Positions 1-7,476 of a stretch of 45,213 bases of DNA are shown piece after piece (position 1 is the stretch's first letter; the number at the start of each line of letters is the position of its first letter). Origin of the DNA: Acinetobacter lwoffii (GTDB lineage: Bacteria; Pseudomonadota; Gammaproteobacteria; Pseudomonadales; Moraxellaceae); the NCBI RefSeq assembly GCF_024129735.1, contig NZ_JAMXXK010000028.1, positions 1-45,213 on the forward strand, in the 5' to 3' direction. A program made the position numbers and the translations under genes. The notes below the pieces were generated by a model that was given only the letters and a program-made list of their open reading frames with translations, did not search any database and was not told the DNA's origin.

Positions 1-68
1 AGGTTGGATGTGGAAGCATAGTGATATGTGAAGCTGACCAATACTAATTGCTCGTGAGGCTTGACTAT
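1..68 (+). rRNA. 23S ribosomal RNA, 3' end (partial)
   Basis: The first bases are the last part of domain VI of 23S rRNA. The stretch ACCAATACTAATTGCTCGTG followed by GAGGCTTGACTAT matches the usual bacterial 3' end (E. coli has CGGTACTAATGAACCGTGAGGCTTAACCTT). The gene runs off the left edge of the window. The exact 3' end is placed by analogy with E. coli and may be off by a few bases. Confidence 0.93.
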
Positions 69-261
69 ACAACACCCAAACAGTTGTTGTACGAACTTCG
101 AAAGAAGTGAGGATCGATTGATTCGATATTAAACAAAGTGACTTGATTTAGTTACGCTAAACGAACAAACTACTGCAACTCAGATAAATCTGTTAATGAA
201 TTCTATTTGGTAGAAAGCAAGGCATCTCAATAAGACCTAGCAAGTATCCATAAACAGTTGT
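69..261 (+). other. 23S-5S internal transcribed spacer
   Basis: This is the spacer between 23S and 5S rRNA. It has a short inverted repeat right after the 23S end (ACAACA at 69-74 with TGTTGT at 85-90), a likely processing stem. The decamer AAACAGTTGT occurs near both ends (about 78-87 and 252-261). I see no tRNA in it. Confidence 0.7.
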
Positions 262-376
262 GCTGGCGACCATAGCAAGAGTGAACCACCTGATCCCTTC
301 CCGAACTCAGAAGTGAAACCTCTTAGCGCTGATGGTAGTGTGGGGTTACCCATGTGAGAGTAAGTCATCGCCAGCT
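262..376 (+). rRNA. 5S ribosomal RNA
   Basis: A complete 5S rRNA of about 115 nt. The terminal helix pairs GCTGGCGA at the start with TCGCCAGC at the end, and the conserved internal block CCGAACTCAGAAGTGAAAC is present, as is GATGGTAGTGTGGGG. It follows the 23S gene after a spacer of about 190 bp, as in a standard rrn operon, and is followed by a strong terminator. Confidence 0.97.
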
Positions 377-387
377 CATTATTCGAA

Positions 388-422
388 ACACCCCCTCCGC
401 TAAGGCAGGGGGTGTTTTTTTT
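388..422 (+). terminator. Rho-independent terminator of the rRNA operon
   Basis: A perfect 9-bp stem (ACACCCCCT at 388-396 with AGGGGGTGT at 407-415) is followed directly by a run of Ts. It closes the rrn operon 12 bases after 5S rRNA. Confidence 0.95.
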
Positions 423-583
423 ATGCGTGGGATTTAGTGGAAAGCTTAGACACTAATTCTTTATTAAAATAAATTCTATTTATAATTTTTAAAATATATT
501 TATTTACTTTTCTATGCTGAATTTAGACCAGAAACTCTGTATCTTGATGTTAATTTGGACAATAAATCAGTATGGAGAAGATA

Positions 584-1756
584 ATGCTGTCGCAATTTAA
601 AATAAAAATTCTACTCAGTTGTTGTGCTTTAGCATTTACTGGCTGTCATGCAGAGAATCCATCTTCTAGAAGTACTCAAGAGACATCTACATCAGCTGCC
701 AAATCGAATGCAGTCTCTTCAAGTGTGCAAAAATATAAAGCTGAACAGGTTGCTCAATTTAATGAGCCGTGGGCGATTACTACTTTAAATGATGGCCGGC
801 TATTGATTACTGAGCGCAAAGGAAAATTGCAGCTCTTTGATCCAAAAACCAAGAAAAAAATTGAAGTTAAAGGTATACCTCAAGTCGCATATGGAGGCCA
901 GGGTGGTTTAGGTGAAGTGGCCTTACATCCAGATTTTGCAAAGAATCGGTGGGTATATCTGAGTTATGCCGAACAAGGCCAAGGCGGATATGGTGCAGTG
1001 GTGATCCGTGGCAAACTGGACTTAAATCAAGCCACCCCTCAACTGACACAAATTGAACGAATCTGGACGCAAGTTCCGAAATTTTCAGGCCAGGGACATT
1101 ATGCCCATCGGATTATATTCGGGTCGGATGGTAAGTTATGGATCAGTTCAGGAGAGCGTCAGCAATTTGATCCTGCACAGGACATGCAATCTAATGCCGG
1201 TAAAATTATTCGCCTGAATGATGATGGCTCAATCCCTGCCGATAATCCTTTTAGGACTCAGGGTAAAATTGCCCAGCAGGTCTGGAGTCTCGGACATCGT
1301 AATCCTCTAGGCATGGCTTTTGATCCGAAAGGGCAGCTTTGGGTGATCGAAATGGGACCGAAAGGCGGCGATGAACTGAACAAGATTGTCAAAGCTAAAA
1401 ATTATGGTTATCCGTTAGTGTCTAATGGCAATCATTATGATGGCAAGCCCATTCCTGATCACAGTACCCGACCTGAATTTGAAGCCCCGGCACTGGATTG
1501 GACTCCGGTAATTTCTCCTTCAGATTTAATATTTTATACGGCTAATGTCTTCCCGCAATGGAAAAATAAGGCGATTGCGACCGGTCTGTCTTCCAAGGCG
1601 ATTGTGATTGTGGATACGAACCAGACCCCAGTGAAAGAAGTTCAGCGTCTGGATATGAAAGAGCGGGTTCGCGGGGTTGCTCAGGCACAGGATGGTTCAC
1701 TGTGGGTGATTCAAGATGGTCCGCAAGCAGCTCTGTTAAAAATGACAGCACCTTAA
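584..1756 (+). CDS. PQQ-dependent aldose sugar dehydrogenase, lipoprotein (YliI/Asd type)
   Basis: A soluble-type PQQ glucose/sorbosone dehydrogenase domain fills nearly the whole protein (about residues 50-385). It should oxidise aldoses to lactones with pyrroloquinoline quinone in the periplasm. The stretch GQGGLGEVALHPDF, the GHYAHR block with the likely catalytic His, NAGKIIRLNDDGSIPADNPF and WSLGHRNPLG are family landmarks. The N-terminus is a lipoprotein signal peptide with lipobox FTGC, so the protein is probably membrane anchored. An ATG 12 bases upstream (572) is in frame, but GGAGAAG lies just before the ATG at 584, so 584 is preferred. It resembles the small Asd/YliI group more than the larger GdhB glucose dehydrogenase of A. 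calcoaceticus; this is a family-level judgement. It is a single gene with a terminator-like hairpin downstream. Confidence 0.9.
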   Translation: MLSQFKIKILLSCCALAFTGCHAENPSSRSTQETSTSAAKSNAVSSSVQKYKAEQVAQFNEPWAITTLNDGRLLITERKGKLQLFDPKTKKKIEVKGIPQVAYGGQGGLGEVALHPDFAKNRWVYLSYAEQGQGGYGAVVIRGKLDLNQATPQLTQIERIWTQVPKFSGQGHYAHRIIFGSDGKLWISSGERQQFDPAQDMQSNAGKIIRLNDDGSIPADNPFRTQGKIAQQVWSLGHRNPLGMAFDPKGQLWVIEMGPKGGDELNKIVKAKNYGYPLVSNGNHYDGKPIPDHSTRPEFEAPALDWTPVISPSDLIFYTANVFPQWKNKAIATGLSSKAIVIVDTNQTPVKEVQRLDMKERVRGVAQAQDGSLWVIQDGPQAALLKMTAP

Positions 1757-1844
1757 TCCTCTGCTTTTAGGATGCTTATCTAAATATGAAATATTGAATA
1801 AGCTGACCATCTGAATAAAAATCTTTTTAAGCTGATGCTGGCAT

Positions 1845-1975
1845 GAAAGAAAAAGGCCTCTACATCCTGTGAAGGCCTTTTCATATTCTGTTAAAGGTAT
1901 AATGTCTGTTATACCGATCAGCATCCTGCTAGGTGAATTTTTTTATTTTTCTTACAAGACTTCCTGTCTTGGTAT
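1845..1975 (-). ncRNA. Putative CsrA/RsmA-sequestering small RNA, copy 1
   Basis: A predicted minus-strand RNA of about 130 nt. It begins about 7 nt after a TATATT -10 box and ends at a hairpin followed by TTTTTCTTT. Three stem-loops show AGGA in the loop. The first is CAAGACAGGAAGTCTTG at 1955-1971, a perfect 6-bp stem closing loop AGGAA. The second is AGCAGGATGCT at 1920-1930. The third is the terminator, whose loop is ACAGGATGT (1862-1870). ACAGGAUGU in a loop is the core of the CsrA SELEX consensus RUACARGGAUGU. Length, repeated GGA loops and a GGA-bearing terminator are typical of RsmX/Y/Z. A second copy lies about 800 bp to the right. The role, titrating CsrA, is inferred from structure alone. 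On the other strand the same hairpins would show UCCU loops, but no terminator or promoter of similar quality supports that reading. Confidence 0.68.
1848..1881 (-). terminator. Terminator of small RNA 1, also usable by the upstream sugar dehydrogenase gene
   Basis: The stem is AAAAGGCCT (1851-1859) with AGGCCTTTT (1873-1881), extended inward by CTACA/TGTGA with one mismatch. On the minus strand it is followed by TTTTTCTTT. On the plus strand four Ts follow, so it may also end transcription from the sugar dehydrogenase gene. Its loop carries AGGAT. Confidence 0.75.
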
Positions 1976-1981
1976 GATCTG

Positions 1982-1987
1982 AATATA
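1982..1987 (-). promoter_or_regulatory. Putative -10 box of small RNA 1
   Basis: Read on the minus strand this is TATATT, preceded by AGGC. The equivalent hexamer of copy 2 is TATAGT, preceded by the same AGGC. It lies 44 bp from the GacA-like inverted repeat and 12 bp from AGACAGGA, both distances being the same in the two copies. There is no good -35 box, which fits an activator-dependent promoter. Confidence 0.55.
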
Positions 1988-2031
1988 GCCTGAAGCGATA
2001 CAACGCAATAGGGCAGTTTAACTGCATGGAT

Positions 2032-2049
2032 TGTAGGTCAAAGCCGACA
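2032..2049 (-). promoter_or_regulatory. GacA-box-like upstream activating sequence of small RNA 1
   Basis: On the minus strand this reads TGTCGG-CTTTGA-CCTACA, an inverted repeat of 6-N6-6 form with 5 of 6 arm positions symmetric. The Pseudomonas GacA site upstream of rsmX/Y/Z is TGTAAG-N6-CTTACA, so spacing and core agree. With a start near 1975 it spans about -57 to -74, which is where that element sits in Pseudomonas. Confidence 0.5.
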
Positions 2050-2215
2050 GCCGAATTTTAAAAGATAATTTTAAAAATACTGTTTCAAAATGATCATCTG
2101 ACCAAATCATAAACTGCGGTGATGATTTTGCTGTATGTTAGCGAGAGAAAACTCTTTTGATATGCATCAACTGATTTAAATAAAACGTCGATAAAATAAT
2201 AAAAAGGAAACTCCT

Positions 2216-2611
2216 ATGCCTACGATTCAAATTGAAGTTCGGCAACAATATCCTCAAGCAGTTGAGGAACAATTGCTCAACAACGTATTTCATTGTGTAC
2301 AAACCGCCTTTCAGCTGCCTGAATATGATCGTAATATTCGTCTGGTCGTGCATGAAGCGCATCGTTTTCAGTATATGAGCCATTTAGCTAAACCTGAATA
2401 TTTCACCTTGATCAGTATTGACTGTTTTGCTGGCCGCAGTCTGGAGACCAAGTGCAATTTGTATAAGCAGATGGTCAAAAGTCTCGTGGAAATCGGTATT
2501 CCCGCAGATCATATTCTGATTCATCTGAGAGAAAGTGCATTGGAAAATTGGGGGATACGGGGAGGACAAGCAGCCTGTGATGTTGATCTCGGGTTTAAGG
2601 TTGATGTCTGA
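2216..2611 (+). CDS. Tautomerase family protein
   Basis: A 131-residue protein of the 4-oxalocrotonate tautomerase/MIF superfamily, Tautomerase_2-like. The C-terminal NWGIRGGQAACDVDLGF is the family hallmark. Pro2, the catalytic base of this superfamily once Met is removed, is present (Met-Pro-Thr). The substrate is unknown. The start has a good ribosome-binding site (AAGGAAACTCCT then ATG). The gene stands alone between the two putative Csr-type small RNA genes, which read in the opposite direction, so its promoter region overlaps the upstream control region of copy 1. Nothing links its enzymatic role to these RNAs. Confidence 0.85.
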   Translation: MPTIQIEVRQQYPQAVEEQLLNNVFHCVQTAFQLPEYDRNIRLVVHEAHRFQYMSHLAKPEYFTLISIDCFAGRSLETKCNLYKQMVKSLVEIGIPADHILIHLRESALENWGIRGGQAACDVDLGFKVDV

Positions 2612-2649
2612 TGTATCCCGATTAGTATTCACGTTACATCTAAAGTTTA

Positions 2650-2790
2650 AAAACAAAAAAGCCTCAACATCCTGTCGAGACTTTTCTGGATTTGCTTCTC
2701 AGATCTGACTCCTGTCTAATCTGTCAACGTCCTGTTGATTGGCGCTTTTTATTGTTGTCGTATCGCTTTGCAGACTTCCTGTCTGTCTAT
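2650..2790 (-). ncRNA. Putative CsrA/RsmA-sequestering small RNA, copy 2
   Basis: A predicted minus-strand RNA of about 140 nt with four GGA stem-loops. They are CAGACAGGAAGTCTG (2772-2786), TCAACAGGACGTTGA (2724-2738, 5-bp stem), AGACAGGAGTC nested in a CAGAT/ATCTG outer stem (2700-2722), and the terminator hairpin with ACAGGATGT (2667-2675), followed by TTTTTTG. The first hairpin is nearly identical to the first hairpin of copy 1; the rest differ in stem sequence but keep the ACAGGA loop, which is the pattern of selection for protein binding. In the terminator stem two G-U pairs on the minus-strand RNA would be A-C mismatches on the plus strand, which fixes the strand. Homology to RsmX/Y/Z is by architecture, not by sequence. 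Confidence 0.72.
2652..2681 (-). terminator. Terminator of small RNA 2 and of the FMN reductase transcript
   Basis: On the minus strand GTCTCGACA pairs with TGTTGAGGC (2673-2681 with 2661-2669) over 9 bp including two G-U pairs. TTTTTTGTTT follows. No other terminator lies between the FMN reductase stop at 2880 and this point. Confidence 0.85.
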
Positions 2791-2796
2791 GTACTC

Positions 2797-2802
2797 ACTA
2801 TA
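2797..2802 (-). promoter_or_regulatory. Putative -10 box of small RNA 2
   Basis: On the minus strand this reads TATAGT after GAGGC. Position, spacing to the inverted repeat (44 bp) and spacing to AGACAGGA (12 bp) are the same as in copy 1. Confidence 0.55.
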
Positions 2803-2846
2803 GCCTCGCATAAAACGACCGCATAGCGGCTAAACTCTGCGCTGCA

Positions 2847-2864
2847 TGTAGGCTAAAACGTACA
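2847..2864 (-). promoter_or_regulatory. GacA-box-like upstream activating sequence of small RNA 2
   Basis: On the minus strand this reads TGTACG-TTTTAG-CCTACA, a 6-N6-6 inverted repeat with 5 of 6 arm positions symmetric. The right arm CCTACA is identical to copy 1. It starts 16 bases downstream of the FMN reductase stop codon. Confidence 0.5.
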
Positions 2865-2879
2865 GGACTGTCGTCCACA

Positions 2880-3422
2880 TTAAGCACTGACATATTGAAT
2901 CAGTCTATCTACCACAGCTTTTAAGTTTTTATTATCAAATTCATTGCCTTGGAAGGAATAATCTTTGTTGCGCGCAAAGATGTCCCGGATTTCAATCACG
3001 GCATTGGTATCCACCAGTCCAAGTTGAGTGCCGACTTGACGAATCTGGTCAATTGAACGTGAGCCGTTGGTCGCACCATAACCAATATAAGCTGCCGGTT
3101 TGCCTTGCCATTCCTTGCCGAGATAATCCAAGGCATTTTTCAGGGCAGGGCTATAGCCATGATTGTATTCAGGCGTGACAAAAATAAAGGCATCGCCAAG
3201 CGCAATCTTGTCGGCCCAGTCTTGCTGTTTGGGTTGATCATAAATTCCGGTCAATGGCGGATGAGCCCCAGAAAATAGCGGAAGATCCCATTCTTTTAGA
3301 TCGACAATTTCAGTTTCTAAAGTGCTAAAGGCATAACTTTTAATTTCCTGCAGTACCCAGTGTGCCACTTTAATCGCGGTACGTCCCTCACGCACACTCC
3401 CAACCACAATATAAATTTTCAT
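2880..3422 (-). CDS. NAD(P)H-dependent FMN reductase family protein
   Basis: A 180-residue flavodoxin-like FMN_red domain protein. GSVREGRTAIKVAHW near the N-terminus is the FMN-phosphate loop and TPEYNHGYSPALKNALDY is the second flavin-contact block. These enzymes reduce FMN or quinones with NAD(P)H in the cytoplasm. The start has AGGA a few bases upstream. No terminator separates it from small RNA 2, so its transcript should run through that RNA. The sulfonate operon at 10294-15125 lacks an adjacent SsuE, and this enzyme is in the same superfamily, so it could supply FMNH2; that is speculation. Confidence 0.87.
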   Translation of the reverse strand: MKIYIVVGSVREGRTAIKVAHWVLQEIKSYAFSTLETEIVDLKEWDLPLFSGAHPPLTGIYDQPKQQDWADKIALGDAFIFVTPEYNHGYSPALKNALDYLGKEWQGKPAAYIGYGATNGSRSIDQIRQVGTQLGLVDTNAVIEIRDIFARNKDYSFQGNEFDNKNLKAVVDRLIQYVSA

Positions 3423-3508
3423 GTTTCATCCTTTCTTCGGGTCTGGTCATCAAATTAAATTAATCAGATTTCAGGAAGGTGACTAGAGATGATTTGTATC
3501 CGGAATAT

Positions 3509-3534
3509 AAAAAAGCTCCCGAAGGAGCTTTTTT
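3509..3534 (-). terminator. Terminator of the ribF-ileS-lspA-fkpB operon
   Basis: AAAAAAGCTCC, loop CGAA, GGAGCTTTTTT is a perfect bidirectional hairpin just after the fkpB stop. Confidence 0.92.
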
Positions 3535-3558
3535 AAAATCAGTTAATTAGCTGATGTC

Positions 3559-4041
3559 TTACATCAGTTTAATGCCTTGCTGACCCGCAGGTGTCACTTT
3601 AAAGATTTCCACTTCAAAAGTGATGTTTTTGCCTGCCAATGGATGGTTAAAGTCTACTTCAGTGATGTCATCATTCACCGATCTCACCACACCATACAAG
3701 GTGGCTTTGGCCTTGTCTTCAAACTCGATCATGTGACCTTCGATCGGACGTTCTCCGAACTTCACCGTATCAAATTTCTGGATGTTTTCTGGATTCCATG
3801 GACCAAAAGCATCTTCTGGCGGCAGGCTCACCGTACGACGGTCACCGGCACGTAAACCAAACAGTGCTTTTTCAAAACCAGGCAGTAAATTGCCATCACC
3901 AATCACCAGGCTGACCGGTTCTTCACGGCTACGGGTATTGTCAATTTCCACGCCATTTTCGATTGCGACAGAAAAGTGCAGCTCGACTTTAGAACCGTCT
4001 GCAACCCGGGTTTCTTCGTTAGGATGAATAAAATCAGTCAT
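3559..4041 (-). CDS. fkpB: FKBP-type peptidyl-prolyl isomerase, SlpA/FkpB type
   Basis: A 160-residue protein of the short FKBP group with an insert-in-flap chaperone domain. VHFSVAIENGVEID-like opening, LPGFEKALFGLRAGDRRTVSLPPEDAFG and DFNHPLAGKNITFEVEI are typical of SlpA/FkpB. It is a cytoplasmic prolyl isomerase and chaperone. It is the last gene of the operon and overlaps the lspA stop by 8 bases, an arrangement also found in E. coli (ileS-lspA-fkpB). Identity is supported by both motif and context. Confidence 0.93.
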   Translation of the reverse strand: MTDFIHPNEETRVADGSKVELHFSVAIENGVEIDNTRSREEPVSLVIGDGNLLPGFEKALFGLRAGDRRTVSLPPEDAFGPWNPENIQKFDTVKFGERPIEGHMIEFEDKAKATLYGVVRSVNDDITEVDFNHPLAGKNITFEVEIFKVTPAGQQGIKLM

Positions 4042-4573
4042 GTTGTGCTTGCGCCCGTTGAATTCGATGTTTTTCTAAGAAAAAGGTATCAATCAGCATC
4101 AGAATAGTGCCTACAGTAATGGCACTGTCTGCGATATTGAAAGCAGGAAAGTGGCTGTTCTGGTAATACACATGAATAAAATCGACTACATAGCCGAGGC
4201 TGACCCGGTCGATTAAATTACCGATGGCACCACCCAGAATCAGGGCAATCGCCAATGGTAAAATTTTCATGTCTTTTGGCATGCGCATCAGCCAAAACAC
4301 AAAGATTACAGACACTAAACCTGCCAGTGAAGTAAAGAAATAGCGTTGCCAACCACCGGCATCGGACAGGAAACTAAAGGCAGCGCCATAGTTATGTAGC
4401 AGTGTCCAATTTAAAAAGGGCAGCACAGGAACAGGATCTGCATAGTTCAGATTTGTCACTGCAATCCATTTGGTCCATTGATCCAGAATGATCGCCAGAA
4501 TGGCCAGTCCAACCCACCATAAATTATGTGGATAGAACTGGAATAAGCCCTTTTTGGTGTGGGTATTAGGCAT
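4034..4573 (-). CDS. lspA: Lipoprotein signal peptidase (signal peptidase II)
   Basis: A 179-residue inner-membrane aspartyl protease that cleaves the signal peptide of prolipoproteins before the lipidated Cys. Four hydrophobic helices are visible. The two catalytic Asp sit in GNLIDR (Asp122) and FNIADS (Asp149). It overlaps both neighbours by 8 bases (ileS upstream, fkpB downstream), so it is translationally coupled. Several predicted lipoproteins in this window would be its substrates. Confidence 0.97.
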   Translation of the reverse strand: MPNTHTKKGLFQFYPHNLWWVGLAILAIILDQWTKWIAVTNLNYADPVPVLPFLNWTLLHNYGAAFSFLSDAGGWQRYFFTSLAGLVSVIFVFWLMRMPKDMKILPLAIALILGGAIGNLIDRVSLGYVVDFIHVYYQNSHFPAFNIADSAITVGTILMLIDTFFLEKHRIQRAQAQHD

Positions 4574-7412
4574 ATTTTCTCTCTTCGCCTTGGCCTGTAG
4601 GAAGGTTGATGATACAACGACCGCATAGACCAGGATGTGCAGAATGTGTATTTACATCTGGTAATACATGCCAGCAACGTACGCATTTTTCGCCATCAGC
4701 TGCTGAAACTTTCACATTCAAGCCTTCAAGATCAGACGCTTCACCTTGTGCAGCATCAAACGCATTGACGATCACTTGCGATGTGATCAGTACGAAACGA
4801 AGCTCATCACTTAACTTATCTAGCACTGCTTTTAATTCAGCATTTGCCCAAAGTTCAACTTTGGCAGACAAGTTCGAACCGACAGTTTTTGCTGTACGTG
4901 CAGTTTCAATGAATTTGTTTACTGCAGATTTCACAGCAATGAGCGTTTGCCATTCAGCTTCAGATATTACATTTGCAGTTGAAGCCACAGGAATGTCATA
5001 CCATTCAGCCGTGAACACGTATTTCTCTGATTGTTCAGGGATTAACGGCCAAGCTTCTTGTGCAGTGAAGCTTAAGATTGGTGACATCCAACGCACGAAT
5101 GCCTGTACCAGGTGATACAATGCAGTTTGTGCAGAATGACGTGCTTGCGAATCCGCTTTCGTGGTGTATTGACGGTCTTTGATGATATCTAAGTAGAAAC
5201 CACCCAAGTCATTGATACAGAAATTAGTCAGGGCAGTCGTTACGATATGGAAGTTCATATCTTCGTATGCTTTCTTAATAGTTTCTTGCACTTCAGAAGC
5301 ACGTTGCAAGATGTATTGATCCAGCGCGATCAATTGATCAACAGGAAGCGCATCTGTTGATGGTTTGAAACCATTGAGGTTCGCCAATAAGAAACGAAGC
5401 GTGTTACGGATACGACGATAACCATCAGAGGCACGGCTAAAGATTTCTTTACCAGCCGTCATTTCATAACGGTAATCTGCAGATGCGATCCAGAAACGTA
5501 GGCCATCCGCGCCCATATCTTTAATGATGTCTTGCGGCGTGATCACATTACCGATCGACTTGGACATCTTGCGGCCTTTTTCATCGACCACGAAGCCATG
5601 CGTCAACAAGCCTTTGTATGGCGCACGTTCATTGATGGCAATTGAGGTCAATAACGACGACTGGAACCAGCCACGGTGCTGGTCTGAACCTTCAAGGTAC
5701 AAATCAGCAGGATCAGTCAATTCTTCACGTTCACGCAGTACTGCATAATGCGTTGTACCTGAGTCGAACCAAACGTCTAGCGTGTCACGCACAGCATTGT
5801 ATTGTTCAGCATCATCACCAATGAACTCACGGGCATCACGGTTGTACCAACCATCAATACCTTCTTGTTCGATCAGCTTAGCCACTTCTTCGATCAGTTC
5901 AGGCGTACGTGGGTGCAATTCATTGGTGTCTTTGTGTACGAAGAACGGAATTGGCACGCCCCAAGTACGTTGACGTGAGATACACCAATCCGGACGACCT
6001 TCAATCATCGCTTGGATACGGTTTTTACCCCAGTCCGGTACAAAGCTGATCTCGTTTTCAATCGCATTCAAGGCATTTTGACGTAGACCTTTAGCATCCA
6101 TGCTGATAAACCATTGTGGTGTCGCACGGAAGATAATCGGGGTTTTATGGCGCCAGCAATGCGGGTAGCTATGCTTGATCACTACATGTGCCCAAAGCTT
6201 GGTTGCTTCAGTTAATGCTGCAATAATTTTTGGATTGGCTTTGTAGATATGCTCGCCTGGGAAGATAGGCGAAGTTGGTAAATACACACCATTACCACCG
6301 ACTGGGTTTTCAACTTTGAGGTTGTACTGTAAGCCAACTTTATAGTCGTCCACACCGTGACCCGGTGCAGTATGTACAGCACCTGTACCGCTCGCATCGG
6401 TGACATGTTCACCCAAAATCACTGGCACTTGGCGTTCAGCAATTAAAGGATGTCGAAGAACTAAATTCTCAAGTTTTGCACCTGTGAATTCAGCAAGCAC
6501 TTCAAACGCAGTAAAGCCATAACGCTGAGTCGCAGACTCAACCAATGATTTCGCCAAAATGAAGTTTTGTGATGCTTTGTCTTCACCAATTGCTTTCACC
6601 AGTTGGTATTCAAGTTCAGCGTGTAATGCAACCGCTTGGTTGGCAGGCATGGTCCAAGGCGTTGTTGTCCAAATCACGATATCCGTGCGATCAGCAACGT
6701 CTACGCCTAAACGTGCAGATAAATCCGCTAAATCAACAACGGTGAAACCGACGTCAATTGCATCTGATTTTTTATCCTCGTATTCAACTTCAGCTTCAGC
6801 CAATGATGAACCACAGTCCAGACACCAGTTGACTGGTTTAAGACCTGGCTCGATATGACCTGCTTTTGCGATTGCACCCAGTGAACGTACGATGTCGGCT
6901 TCTTGTTTGAAGTTCATCGTGAGGTAAGGATTGTCCCAATCACCGAATACGCCCATACGTACGAAGTCTTTCTTTTGAAGTTCAACTTGGGTGTAGGCAT
7001 ATTCACGGCAGGCTTTACGGAAGGTAGACGCATCTACCTTCACGCCGACTTTGCCGACTTTTTCTTCGACTTTGAGTTCGATTGGTAAACCGTGACAGTC
7101 CCAGCCTGGTACATATGGCGCATCAAAACCATCCATGACACGACTTTTGATAATGATGTCTTTGAGTACTTTGTTGACCGCATGACCCAAATGGATTTGA
7201 CCATTGGCATAAGGAGGGCCGTCATGAAGCACGTATTTTTTCTTGCCAATACGCGATTCACGAATCTGCTGATAAATGTTGTCGGCATACCACTCTTCTA
7301 ACCATTTCGCTTCACGTACTGCCAAATTTGCTTTCATTGCAAAGTCAGTACCTGGGAGGTTTAGCGTGGCTTTATAGTCCACTGCATTTTCAGGAGTTTG
7401 CTTATCGCTCAT
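4566..7412 (-). CDS. ileS: Isoleucyl-tRNA synthetase
   Basis: A full-length class Ia aminoacyl-tRNA synthetase of 948 residues. The HIGH motif is HLGH at residues 74-77 after PPYANGQI, and the KMSKS loop is at about 615-619. The C-terminal zinc-binding segment has Cys pairs in CVRCW and CGRC. The CP1 editing domain is present ([13 protein letters not shown]). It charges tRNA-Ile with isoleucine. It lies 64 bp downstream of ribF and overlaps lspA. Confidence 0.98.
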   Translation of the reverse strand: MSDKQTPENAVDYKATLNLPGTDFAMKANLAVREAKWLEEWYADNIYQQIRESRIGKKKYVLHDGPPYANGQIHLGHAVNKVLKDIIIKSRVMDGFDAPYVPGWDCHGLPIELKVEEKVGKVGVKVDASTFRKACREYAYTQVELQKKDFVRMGVFGDWDNPYLTMNFKQEADIVRSLGAIAKAGHIEPGLKPVNWCLDCGSSLAEAEVEYEDKKSDAIDVGFTVVDLADLSARLGVDVADRTDIVIWTTTPWTMPANQAVALHAELEYQLVKAIGEDKASQNFILAKSLVESATQRYGFTAFEVLAEFTGAKLENLVLRHPLIAERQVPVILGEHVTDASGTGAVHTAPGHGVDDYKVGLQYNLKVENPVGGNGVYLPTSPIFPGEHIYKANPKIIAALTEATKLWAHVVIKHSYPHCWRHKTPIIFRATPQWFISMDAKGLRQNALNAIENEISFVPDWGKNRIQAMIEGRPDWCISRQRTWGVPIPFFVHKDTNELHPRTPELIEEVAKLIEQEGIDGWYNRDAREFIGDDAEQYNAVRDTLDVWFDSGTTHYAVLREREELTDPADLYLEGSDQHRGWFQSSLLTSIAINERAPYKGLLTHGFVVDEKGRKMSKSIGNVITPQDIIKDMGADGLRFWIASADYRYEMTAGKEIFSRASDGYRRIRNTLRFLLANLNGFKPSTDALPVDQLIALDQYILQRASEVQETIKKAYEDMNFHIVTTALTNFCINDLGGFYLDIIKDRQYTTKADSQARHSAQTALYHLVQAFVRWMSPILSFTAQEAWPLIPEQSEKYVFTAEWYDIPVASTANVISEAEWQTLIAVKSAVNKFIETARTAKTVGSNLSAKVELWANAELKAVLDKLSDELRFVLITSQVIVNAFDAAQGEASDLEGLNVKVSAADGEKCVRCWHVLPDVNTHSAHPGLCGRCIINLPTGQGEERKYA

Positions 7413-7476
7413 GCAAGTCGTCTTCCAATCTAATCAGTTATGTCACTGACACGTTTTACAATAAAAATATGGGATA

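Larger units (their letters stand above)
1757..2215. other. Intergenic region with small RNA locus 1 and its promoter
   Basis: This 459-bp gap has no credible ORF. Its left part holds a hairpin terminator usable from both sides and the minus-strand small RNA locus. Positions 1982-2049 hold the promoter and the GacA-like inverted repeat of that locus. The remainder (about 2050-2200) is AT-rich and must hold the plus-strand promoter of the tautomerase gene; I cannot place it with confidence. Confidence 0.7.

Noticed and set aside
69..261. A possible tRNA between 23S and 5S rRNA.
   Set aside because: No cloverleaf or T-arm sequence is present.
1850..2800. Reading the AGGA hairpins on the plus strand, as RNAs with UCCU (anti-Shine-Dalgarno) loops or as phage C4-like antisense RNAs.
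   Set aside because: The best T-tailed terminators, the conserved -10 boxes and the inverted repeats all make sense on the minus strand, and G-U pairs in the 2661-2681 stem favour that strand. It remains an alternative for RNA-seq to exclude.
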